Shown here: in pieces, positions 57,148-64,000 of the stretch
How the letters are laid out: every line of letters starts with the position of its first letter
How positions within the stretch are numbered: position 1 is the first letter of the stretch
Notes under the pieces: model-generated
What the model saw: only the letters and a program-made list of their open reading frames with translations
Databases searched by the model: none
Told to the model about the DNA's origin: nothing
Translations under genes and position numbers: made by a program
Source: Streptomyces lomondensis
GTDB taxonomy: Bacteria > Actinomycetota > Actinomycetes > Streptomycetales > Streptomycetaceae
DNA length: 64,000 nucleotides
NCBI RefSeq assembly: GCF_014651035.1
Contig: NZ_BMWC01000002.1
Span: forward strand, 434,001 to 498,000
Direction of reading: 5' to 3'

Positions 57148-58314
57148 TCACGCCGCATCCGGTATCGGCAACGGCCGCTTCTCGATCGCCGCCGCCATCA
57201 CCTCCGGGAACAGATCGGGCGTGCAGGCGAACGCCGGTGCCCCCAACGCGGCGAGCGCGGCCGCGTGCTCCCGGTCGTACGCCGGTGCCCCCTCGTCCGA
57301 GAGCGCCAGCAGCGTCACGAACTGCACCCCCGACGCCTTCATCGCCGAGACCCGCTTGAGCATCTCGTTGCGTATTCCGCCCTCATAGAGGTCGCTGATC
57401 AGCACGACCACCGTCTCCGCGGGCCGGGTGATCTGCGACTGGCAGTACGCGAGCGCCCGGTTGATGTCCGTACCGCCGCCGAGTTGCGTCCCGAACAGGA
57501 CGTCGACCGGGTCGTCGAGCTGGTCGGTGAGGTCGACGACCGCCGTGTCGAAGACGACGAGTCGCGTGGAGATCGTCCGCATCGAGGCGAGCACCGCTCC
57601 GAACACCGATGCGTACACGACCGATGCCGCCATGGATCCCGACTGGTCGATACAGAGGATGACCTCCTTCTTCGTGGACTGGGTCGCCCGCCCGTACCCG
57701 ATGAGCCGCTCCGGCACGATCGTCCGGTACTCGGGCAGGTAGTGCTTGAGGTTGGCCGCGATGGTGCGGTTCCAGTCGATGTCGTGGTGTCGTGGCCGGT
57801 TGATGCGGGCGCTGCGGTCGAGGGCGCCGGTGAGGGTGGCCCGGGTGCGGGTGGCGAGCCGCTTCTCCAGGTCCTCGACGACCTTGCGTACGACGGCCCG
57901 TGCCGTCTCCTTCGTCGTCTCGGGCATCGCCTTGTTGAGCGACAGCAGCGTGCCGACCAGGTGCACGTCGGCCTCCACCGCCTCCAGCATCTCCGGCTCC
58001 AGCAGGAGCGTGGCGAGTCCGAGCCGGTCGATGGCGTCGCGCTGCATGACCTGCACGACCGAGGACGGGAAGTACGTCCGGATGTCCCCGAGCCAGCGCG
58101 CCACGGACGGCGCCGACGCCCCGAGCCCCGCCGAACGGTCCCGGCCGCCCTGCGACGTGCCGTCCTTCCTGCCGTAGAGCGCGGTGAGCGCCCCGTCCAT
58201 CGCCGCGTCCTGACCGGACAGCGCGCATCCGGTGCCGTCCGCCGCGTCTCCGCCGAGCACGAGCCGCCACCGCCGCAGCCGCTCCTGCGCCGGGTCCGTC
58301 ACCTCGGCCGTCAT
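57148..58314 (-). CDS. VWA-domain protein of a MoxR-VWA operon
   Basis: The 388-residue protein has an N-terminal helical region and a C-terminal von Willebrand A domain with intact MIDAS: ILCIDQSGSMAAS (Asp223, Ser225, Ser227), Thr in GGGTDINRAL and Asp in VVLISDLYEGG. MoxR ATPases work with such VWA proteins to remodel or activate protein complexes using metal-dependent binding. It resembles E. coli YehP in setting. ATG 58314 follows GGGGGAGG and overlaps the stop of a 48-codon ORF (ATGA). Confidence 0.85.
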   Translation of the reverse strand: MTAEVTDPAQERLRRWRLVLGGDAADGTGCALSGQDAAMDGALTALYGRKDGTSQGGRDRSAGLGASAPSVARWLGDIRTYFPSSVVQVMQRDAIDRLGLATLLLEPEMLEAVEADVHLVGTLLSLNKAMPETTKETARAVVRKVVEDLEKRLATRTRATLTGALDRSARINRPRHHDIDWNRTIAANLKHYLPEYRTIVPERLIGYGRATQSTKKEVILCIDQSGSMAASVVYASVFGAVLASMRTISTRLVVFDTAVVDLTDQLDDPVDVLFGTQLGGGTDINRALAYCQSQITRPAETVVVLISDLYEGGIRNEMLKRVSAMKASGVQFVTLLALSDEGAPAYDREHAAALAALGAPAFACTPDLFPEVMAAAIEKRPLPIPDAA

Positions 58315-58457
58315 CCGTGGCCTCCCCCGCGAAGCCGCTCCCACAGGGGGATCACCGGCACGGTCGTCGTCGGCCGGCCGTCCGCCCGGGCGCCGTTCCC
58401 GGCGGTGTCCCCCTGTGCCGCCCTCGTCGTCGGCTCGCTCAGTCCGTCGGTCGTCAT
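58311..58457 (-). CDS. Small 48-residue protein between DUF5682 and VWA genes
   Basis: An ORF of 48 codons starts at ATG 58457 overlapping the DUF5682 stop and ends in TGA overlapping the VWA ATG; both junctions are ATGA. The product begins MTTDGLSEPTTRAAQGD and ends with a hydrophobic/aromatic motif, PVIPLWERLRGGGHG. The exact fit at both ends argues that it is translated, either as a coupling peptide or as a short linear motif that binds one of the partners. I know no family for it. It is too short for most gene finders. Confidence 0.65.
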   Translation of the reverse strand: MTTDGLSEPTTRAAQGDTAGNGARADGRPTTTVPVIPLWERLRGGGHG

Positions 58458-60841
58458 CCCGCCACCCCCATCAGGTCCTTTTCGGTGTCCTCTTCGTCCA
58501 GCCCGAGCAGCAGCCGCATCACCGGCAGCACGGCGTCCGCGCGCGCCGTGTCGAGTTCGGCCGCGAAGCCGGGTATGCCGGTGCCGGCGGCTGCGGTGCC
58601 TCCCTCGGCACCCGGCCCGCGTCGGACCAGTTCGCCGAGGGTCCGGCGCACCCCGGGCTCGTAGGCCGAGAACGTCCGCCGCAGCAGGGGCAGCACGTCC
58701 GTGAACGCCTCCGCCGGTACGCCGGTCAGCCACGCGTCGACCAGGCCGAGCAGCCGTTCGTCGTGCACCAGGAGCATCCCGCCGCCGGAGCCTCCTCCGA
58801 CGAAGCCCTCGATCCACGCGGCCGCGTCCGCGGGCGGCGTGCCCGGGGACAGGACGAGCCCCATGAGCCGCGCCGCCTCGTCCTGCGCCAGCTCCCCGTC
58901 GTCGAGCAGGAGCCGCACGGCCCGCCCCCGGATCACCCCGGGCACGGTGTCCCGCCCGGACAGCACCCGCAGCACCGACTGCCAGCGGCCTCTCAGGTGG
59001 CCGTGTCCCGCCGCGGGGGTGTCCCCCAGGAGCCCCACGGCCCCGTGCACCGCGTCCACGTGACGCCGCATCTCCTCGGCGGCGTCCGCGTCGAGCGCGG
59101 CGCAGGCCGGGGGCAGGCCGACGAAGACCCGCTCGGCCAGGCCCGCGGCGACCTCCCCGAGGGCCCCGGTGTCCGTGCCGCGCACATCGCCGTAGCGCAG
59201 GGAGCGGACCAGGGCCGGCAGCGCCTGGGCGAGCTGGCCGACGTCCGTGTCGAGGGCCGCTCGGTCGGCGAGGATCCGCATCACGGTCGGCAGCGCGCCG
59301 GGCAGTTCGGCCAGCAGGCAGCGCTCGGCGAGCGCGGTGACGTCGGCGAGGCCCTCCGCGGCCACGGCGTCCGCCTCGGCGTTGGCGTTGGCGGCGGACA
59401 GGACGGTCGTCCCCCACACCCCCGCCTCGGCCACCCGCACGGACAGCTCGGGCTCCCAGCGCAGCCGCCATGTCTCCCGGAACGTGCCCGTACTGCCCCG
59501 CGAGGCGGCCGGTTCGCCCCAGGCGATGCCGAGCAGCCGCAGCCGGTGCAGCAGCCTGCTGCGGGCGGCGTCGGTCTCCTTGCGCAGGTCGAGCTCCACC
59601 TCCCGCTCCAGCGCCTCCGGCTTCAGCCGCAGCCGGCGCTGGAGCCGGGCGAGGTCCCGCTGCAACGGAACGGCCGGCGCCGTCGACGGCACCTCCCCCA
59701 GCACGTCCCCCACGACCAGCCGGTCCCGCACCAGCTCCAGCGGCACGTCCGAGCCCTCGCACATCACCGCCCGCACCGCGTCGGTCGTCTCGCTCAGGCC
59801 CGGCAGCGGCCGGCCGCGCATCGCGGCGAGCGTCTCGGCCAGCCGCACGGCCTCGATGACGTGCGCGGAGGAGACGATCCGGTCCTCGGCGCGCAGCAGC
59901 CCCGCCACCTTGGTCAGCCACCGCTCGACCGGCCGGTCCGGGGCGCTGAACAAGTGCCCGTACCAGCCCGGCGAGTCGATGCCGGCCCCGTACCCGCTGT
60001 ACCGGGAGAGCCTGCGGTGGGTCCACGGCACCCAGGTCATGTCCGTCTTGACCTTGGGCAATCCCTTCAGCAGCGCCTTGTCCGCGGCGACGGTGGTCTT
60101 CCGCCGCAGGGCGGGCACATGCCAGGCCCCGCAGACGACGGCCACGCCGTCCTCGAACTCCCGCTGCGCCGCCCGCACCTGGAGCCGCATGTGCGCCTCC
60201 CGCACCAGGTCCCGGTCGTGTCCCCCGCTTCCGTAGGTCTCCCGCAGCGCCCCCATGGCCTCCTCGAGTGCGGTGAACGGCGCGAGCGCGTCCCCCTCCC
60301 CCACGCCCCGGTGCTCGACGACGTCCTCCCACCAGCGCTCCGGGTCGTCGTAGCCGGCGGCCTCGGCGAGCACCCCCAGCGGATCGATCCGCGCGTCGGC
60401 GGGGCCGGAGTCGCCCTCGCTGTCCGCCGGGTCGGCGTCGAGAGGGGACTCCCCCTCCGCTCCCGCCTGGTCCTCCTGCCTCCCCCAGGCCAGTGTGTGC
60501 GTGGCCGGCAGGTCGATGAAGCGGGCCGGGACACCGTGCTCCAGGGCCCAGCGGAGGGCGACCCACTCCGGGGAGAACTCGGCCAGCGGCCAGAACGCCG
60601 ACCGGCCGGGTTCGTCCACGGCATGGGCGAGCAGGGCGACCGGCGGCCGCATCTCCTCGTCGGCTGCGAGCGGGATCAGCGCGTCGGCCTCGGGCGGCCC
60701 CTCGATCAGCACCACGCCCGGCCGGGTCTCCTCCAGCGCCGCCCGCACGGCCCGCGCCGACCCCGGCCCGTGATGCCGCACCCCGAGCAGCACCGGCCCC
60801 GCCCCGGCCCCCCGGCCTACGGCCCTTTCCACGTCCGTCAC
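58454..60841 (-). CDS. DUF5682 family protein of the MoxR-VWA operon
   Basis: The 795-residue protein starts at GTG 60841 behind GGGAGGGGAA. The N-terminus (LLGVRHHGPGSARAV, VVLIEGPPEADALI, PVALLAHAV) is the DUF5682 signature and looks like a TraB/ChaN-like alpha/beta domain; the rest is helical. In E. coli the yehL-yehM-yehP-yehQ cluster also combines a MoxR ATPase, a large helical protein, a VWA protein and a SWIM protein. It may be the scaffold or substrate of the ATPase. The MoxR gene ends 55 bp upstream. Confidence 0.83.
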   Translation of the reverse strand: MTDVERAVGRGAGAGPVLLGVRHHGPGSARAVRAALEETRPGVVLIEGPPEADALIPLAADEEMRPPVALLAHAVDEPGRSAFWPLAEFSPEWVALRWALEHGVPARFIDLPATHTLAWGRQEDQAGAEGESPLDADPADSEGDSGPADARIDPLGVLAEAAGYDDPERWWEDVVEHRGVGEGDALAPFTALEEAMGALRETYGSGGHDRDLVREAHMRLQVRAAQREFEDGVAVVCGAWHVPALRRKTTVAADKALLKGLPKVKTDMTWVPWTHRRLSRYSGYGAGIDSPGWYGHLFSAPDRPVERWLTKVAGLLRAEDRIVSSAHVIEAVRLAETLAAMRGRPLPGLSETTDAVRAVMCEGSDVPLELVRDRLVVGDVLGEVPSTAPAVPLQRDLARLQRRLRLKPEALEREVELDLRKETDAARSRLLHRLRLLGIAWGEPAASRGSTGTFRETWRLRWEPELSVRVAEAGVWGTTVLSAANANAEADAVAAEGLADVTALAERCLLAELPGALPTVMRILADRAALDTDVGQLAQALPALVRSLRYGDVRGTDTGALGEVAAGLAERVFVGLPPACAALDADAAEEMRRHVDAVHGAVGLLGDTPAAGHGHLRGRWQSVLRVLSGRDTVPGVIRGRAVRLLLDDGELAQDEAARLMGLVLSPGTPPADAAAWIEGFVGGGSGGGMLLVHDERLLGLVDAWLTGVPAEAFTDVLPLLRRTFSAYEPGVRRTLGELVRRGPGAEGGTAAAGTGIPGFAAELDTARADAVLPVMRLLLGLDEEDTEKDLMGVAG

Positions 60842-60896
60842 TTGGTTCCCCTCCCAACCCATGTCCGCCCCCCGACAAGCCCCCGCCCCGTGTCCC

Positions 60897-62027
60897 TCAC
60901 ACGCTCACCTCACGGCAGGCCCGGTAGAAGTCCTTCCAGTCGTCCCGCTCGCGGACGACCGTCTCCAGGTACTCCTGCCAGATGACGCGGTCGGCCGCCG
61001 GGTCCCGGACCACCGCGCCGAGGATCCCGGCGGCGACATCGCCCGGCCGCAGCACGCCGTCGCCGAAGTGGGCCGCCAGCGCGAGCCCGTTGGTGACGAC
61101 GGAGATCGCCTCGGCCGTGGACAGCGTGCCGCTCGGCGACTTCAGCTTCGTCCGGCCGTCGGCCGTGACCCCGTCGCGCAGCTCCCGGAAGACCGTGACG
61201 ACACGGCGGATCTCGTCGAGACCGTCGGGTGCGGCCGGCAGGTCGAGGGAGCGGCCGATCTGGTCGACGCGGCGCGAGACGATGGCGACCTCGGCCTCGG
61301 GGCTCTCCGGCAGCGGCAGCACGACCGTGTTGAAACGGCGGCGCAGGGCGCTGGACAGGTCGTTGACCCCGCGGTCGCGGTCGTTGGCCGTGGCGATCAG
61401 GTTGAAGCCGCGGACCGCCTGCACCTCCTGGCCCAGCTCCGGTATCGGCAGCGTCTTCTCCGACAGGATCGTGATGAGCGTGTCCTGCACGTCGGCCGGG
61501 ATGCGGGTCAGCTCCTCGACGCGGGCCGTCATGCCCTCCGCCATCGCCCGCATGACCGGGCTGGGTACGAGGGCGTCGCGGCTCGGGCCGTGGGCGAGCA
61601 GCTGCGCGTAGTTCCAGCCGTACCGGATGGCCTCCTCCGGGGTGCCGGCGGTGCCCTGCACCAGCAGCGTGGAGTCGCCGCTGACCGCCGCGGCCAGGTG
61701 CTCGGAGACCCAGGTCTTCGCCGTGCCGGGCACGCCGAGCAGGAGCAGGGCGCGGTCGGTGGCGAGCGTGGTGACGGCGACCTCGACGATGCGGCGCGGG
61801 CCGACGTACTTGGGTGTGATCACCGTGCCGTCCGGCAGGGTGCCGCCGAGCAGGTACGTCGCGACGGCCCACGGCGACAGCTTCCAGCGGGCCGGGCGCG
61901 GACGGTCGTCCTGCGCGGCGAGCGTGGCGAGTTCGCCGGCGAAGGCGTCCTCGGCGTGCGGTCGCAATGCCTGGGTCGGCTCCGTCTCCCCTGCTTCGAC
62001 GGACGTCGGCTCAACGGACACAGTCAT
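60897..62027 (-). CDS. MoxR-family AAA+ ATPase
   Basis: The 376-residue AAA+ protein has Walker A LLGVPGTAKT (residues 96-105), a Walker B position reading ARVEELTRIPADVQ with Glu-Glu in place of Asp-Glu, sensor 1 GFNLIATANDRDRG and an Arg-finger region DLSSALRRRFN. MoxR ATPases act as chaperones that activate partner complexes with VWA proteins. The sequence is closest in style to the YehL/PA2707-type subgroup. ATG 62027 follows GGAGGGGGAC; it is the first gene of the minus-strand operon, 44 bases downstream of a predicted promoter. Confidence 0.88.
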   Translation of the reverse strand: MTVSVEPTSVEAGETEPTQALRPHAEDAFAGELATLAAQDDRPRPARWKLSPWAVATYLLGGTLPDGTVITPKYVGPRRIVEVAVTTLATDRALLLLGVPGTAKTWVSEHLAAAVSGDSTLLVQGTAGTPEEAIRYGWNYAQLLAHGPSRDALVPSPVMRAMAEGMTARVEELTRIPADVQDTLITILSEKTLPIPELGQEVQAVRGFNLIATANDRDRGVNDLSSALRRRFNTVVLPLPESPEAEVAIVSRRVDQIGRSLDLPAAPDGLDEIRRVVTVFRELRDGVTADGRTKLKSPSGTLSTAEAISVVTNGLALAAHFGDGVLRPGDVAAGILGAVVRDPAADRVIWQEYLETVVRERDDWKDFYRACREVSV

Positions 62028-62070
62028 GGCAAAGTCCCCCTCCAGCTCGGCCGGTTCGGATCTGGCACCA

Positions 62071-62093
62071 ACGTTGCACCACACCACTGACAA
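62071..62093 (-). promoter_or_regulatory. PafBC-type (LexA-independent) DNA-damage promoter motif for the MoxR operon
   Basis: On minus the sequence reads TTGTCAGTG, eight bases, then CAACGT. The first block is the exact core of the mycobacterial/actinobacterial PafBC motif (tTGTCRgtg-N8-TAnnnT); the -10 is a poorer match. It would start transcription about 37 bases before the MoxR ATG. Confidence 0.6.
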
Positions 62094-62142
62094 TCCGTTC
62101 TGACCTGCGGAAACACTGTGCCGGTGCCGCTCGCGGGACCGA

Positions 62143-62165
62143 TTGTCAGTGGGGGGATCTACCTT
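62143..62165 (+). promoter_or_regulatory. PafBC-type DNA-damage promoter motif for the SWIM gene
   Basis: On plus the sequence reads TTGTCAGTG (62143-62151), eight bases, then TACCTT (62160-62165), a full match to the consensus TTGTCRGTG-N8-TAnnnT. The ATG at 62173 lies seven bases after the -10 box, so the mRNA would be leaderless. The same core faces the other way 50 bp upstream. Confidence 0.72.
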
Positions 62166-62172
62166 CGATGGC

Positions 62173-63528
62173 ATGACTCAGCAGGGGGTGCGCTGGACCG
62201 CGGACCAGGTGCTGGCACTGGCGCCTGACGCCGCATCACGCAAAGCGGGAAGCAAACTCGGCGCGGCGGGGCCGTGGTCCGAGGCGGGGAGTTCCGACGA
62301 GGGGACGGTGTGGGGGCTGTGCAAGGGCAGCGGGAGCAAGCCGTATCAGACGATCGTGGACATCGCGGACGCCTCCGGGCCCGCGTACAAGTGCAGTTGC
62401 CCGAGCCGCAAGTTCCCGTGCAAGCACGCGCTCGGGCTGCTGCTGCTCTGGGCGGGCGGCGACGGGGCGGTGCCGGCGGGAGAGGCACCGGAGTGGGCCG
62501 GGCAGTGGATAGCGGGGCGGCGCCAGCGCGCGGAGGAGAAGAAGGCCGGGGAGAGCCCGGGTTCTTCGTCTGCGTCCGCTGATCCGGAGGCGGCGCGGCG
62601 CCGGGCGGAGCGCCGGGCCGAGCGGGTCACGGCGGGCGCGGTGGAGCTGGAGCAGCGCCTGGCGGATCTGTTGCGGAGTGGCCTGGCGTCGGCGGAGCAG
62701 TCCGGCTACGGCCTCTGGGAGGAGACGGCGGCCCGCATGGTCGACGCCCAGGCGCAGGGCCTGGCCGCCCGCGTCCGGGAGTTGGGCGCCATCCCGTCCA
62801 CCGGCCCGGGCTGGCCGGTGCGGCTGCTGGAGCAGTGCGCGCTGCTGCATCTCCTCGGCCAGGGCTGGCTGCGCCGCGAGCGGCTGCCGGACGGCCTCGC
62901 CGCCACGGTCCGCTCCCGCATCGGCCTGCCGGCCTCGGCGGACGGCCCGCCGGTGCGGGACCGCTGGCTGGTCCTCGCCCAGTACGACACGACGGATCCG
63001 CGCCTGACGACCCGCCGGATCTGGCTCCACGGCGCCGAATCGCACCGCACGGTGCTGCTCCTCTCCTACGGTGCCGCCGGCCGCGCCCCGGAGCTGGCGC
63101 TGCCGGTGGGGCTGACCCTGGAGGCCGAGGTGTCCGCATACCCGGGCGCCGGGCAGCCGCGGGTGGCCCTGGGCGAGCAGTTCGCACCGCCCGCGCCGGC
63201 GGCGATACGTCCGCCGGGGCTGACGACGTCGCAGGCGGCGGCCCGTTACGGCGACGCCCTGCGCGACGATCCGTGGCTGGAGTCCATCCCGGTGACGCTG
63301 GAGCGGGTCGTCCCGGTGCCGGACGGCGACTCCTGGCAGCTGGCGGACGCCGACGAGGACGCGGCGCTGCCGCTCACCCCCGCCGCGCGGTCCCGGCCGG
63401 GCCTGTGGCGGCTCGTCGCCCTGTCGGGCGGCGCCCCGGTCAGGGTCTTCGGCGAATGCGGCCACCAGGGTTTCACGCCGCTGACGGCCTGGCCCGAGGG
63501 CGCGGGCGACGCGGTGGCGCTGTGCTGA
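62173..63528 (+). CDS. SWIM zinc-finger protein
   Basis: The 451-residue protein has a SWIM finger YKCSCPSRKFPCKHALG (CxCx6CxH) near residues 73-87, followed by a charged helical stretch and a mostly alpha/beta region to the end. SWIM fingers bind DNA or protein. E. coli YehQ is a SWIM protein in the comparable MoxR cluster. ATG 62173 fits the PafBC promoter position and there is no Shine-Dalgarno sequence; an upstream start is not supported. A DUF5691 gene follows. Confidence 0.85.
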   Translation: MTQQGVRWTADQVLALAPDAASRKAGSKLGAAGPWSEAGSSDEGTVWGLCKGSGSKPYQTIVDIADASGPAYKCSCPSRKFPCKHALGLLLLWAGGDGAVPAGEAPEWAGQWIAGRRQRAEEKKAGESPGSSSASADPEAARRRAERRAERVTAGAVELEQRLADLLRSGLASAEQSGYGLWEETAARMVDAQAQGLAARVRELGAIPSTGPGWPVRLLEQCALLHLLGQGWLRRERLPDGLAATVRSRIGLPASADGPPVRDRWLVLAQYDTTDPRLTTRRIWLHGAESHRTVLLLSYGAAGRAPELALPVGLTLEAEVSAYPGAGQPRVALGEQFAPPAPAAIRPPGLTTSQAAARYGDALRDDPWLESIPVTLERVVPVPDGDSWQLADADEDAALPLTPAARSRPGLWRLVALSGGAPVRVFGECGHQGFTPLTAWPEGAGDAVALC

Positions 63529-63673
63529 GCCATCGGGCCCTGAGCCATCGGGCGCCCGACCAGTCCGAGCAGACCCGCCCTTCTCAGGGATCCACGAATC
63601 TTTCAGGCATCACGGGACAACCGGTAAGGGTGAGCCTTCAACCACCCCTGGGCGCCCGGCGGAAAGGAAGCTC

Positions 63674-64000
63674 ATGACCAGGACCTCCGCTCCTGTGGAC
63701 GCGCCCGGCACGGGCGCTTGGGAGGGGCTCGTCACCACGGCGCTGCTGGGCACGGCCCGGCGCACCCCGCCGGGCACCGCCCCGGGCTCGGACGCACCGG
63801 TGGCCCTGCTGGACGCGGCGGCCCTGGAGACCGTACGGCGACGGGCCGGTCTGCGTCCGGCGCGGGCGGCGGAGCGCCCGCGGCCGGCCCCGGAGGACCC
63901 GCGGCCGCCCCTGCCGCCGGCGGCCGCCCGCAGACTCGCGATGCTGCTGGCCGACCGCCCCGGCGGGTCCGGCGGCGGCCGCCGGGGCACCGCGCCCGAC
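63674..64000 (+). CDS. DUF5691 family protein, N-terminal part
   Basis: The gene starts at ATG 63674 behind GGAAAGGAAG and runs off the window after 109 codons. The N-terminus WEGLVTTALLGTARRTPPG is the DUF5691 opening, a helical repeat family that travels with SWIM, DUF5682, MoxR and VWA genes. It lies 145 bp after the SWIM gene on the same strand. Confidence 0.75.
   Translation, partial: MTRTSAPVDAPGTGAWEGLVTTALLGTARRTPPGTAPGSDAPVALLDAAALETVRRRAGLRPARAAERPRPAPEDPRPPLPPAAARRLAMLLADRPGGSGGGRRGTAPD

Overview
The window is chromosomal DNA from a Streptomyces or close relative. The evidence is a very high GC content with strong third-position GC, many GTG and TTG starts, gene chains joined by 4-base ATGA/GTGA overlaps, and typical Streptomyces neighbourhoods (glyA, folD-DUF3017, mdh, purN-purH, sucC-sucD). 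One short stretch (about 11.7-13.7 kb) is visibly lower in GC and looks acquired. No tRNA, rRNA, CRISPR array or insertion sequence was seen.

Layout. 0-5.3 kb: the 3' end of a D-Ala-D-Ala carboxypeptidase, then a divergent locus resembling the mycobacterial decaprenyl-phosphoryl-arabinose (DPA) pathway: PAP2 phosphatase, UbiA-type phosphoribosyltransferase, GtrA and YihY on minus; DprE1-like oxidase and DprE2-like reductase on plus. 5.2-5.7 kb: degenerate 30-bp tandem repeats. 5.7-10 kb: 2'-5' RNA ligase, trpS, and an ECF sigma / anti-sigma / secreted-protein set. 10-11.6 kb: glyA behind a ZTP (pfl) riboswitch. 11.85-13.7 kb: an acquired-looking pair, ABC-type AAA ATPase plus DUF4276 (Toprim-like), a likely defence module. 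13.7-16.3 kb: YgiC/YgiB-like pair and a DMT transporter. 16.4-24.7 kb: a compact p-aminobenzoate-type biosynthetic operon (frameshifted monooxygenase, PabAB fusion, two adenylate-forming ligases, FAD monooxygenase, PabC-like enzyme) ending in a terminator. 24.8-28.4 kb: a MocR regulator amid three AhpD-like proteins and a PEP mutase/isocitrate lyase-family enzyme. 28.4-35.5 kb: glycine betaine/choline ABC transporter plus choline-to-betaine oxidation. 35.7-42.5 kb: DinB-like protein, MarR-GNAT fusion with its operator, mdh, XRE-DUF2690 membrane regulator, DUF3017, folD, and a small membrane protein. 42.7-46.1 kb: two tandem membrane Ser/Thr kinases with different cell-wall-type outer domains, the second carrying a TTA (bldA) codon. 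46.2-57 kb: purH-purN, membrane proteins, an XRE/sigma-like fusion, sucD-sucC, a hairpin- and repeat-rich intergenic region and a Pro-rich exported protein. 57.1-64 kb: a MoxR ATPase / DUF5682 / small protein / VWA operon divergent from SWIM and DUF5691 genes. Both sides of the divergent promoter carry a TTGTCAGTG-N8-(-10) element like the PafBC-type DNA-damage promoter.

The strongest candidates for under-described biology are the MoxR-VWA-SWIM system with its predicted damage-responsive, partly leaderless promoters and a hidden 48-residue protein; the aminobenzoate cluster; the AAA-DUF4276 pair; and the DPA pathway in an organism type not expected to make mycobacterial arabinogalactan, whose DprE1 has Ala where the benzothiazinone-target Cys normally sits.
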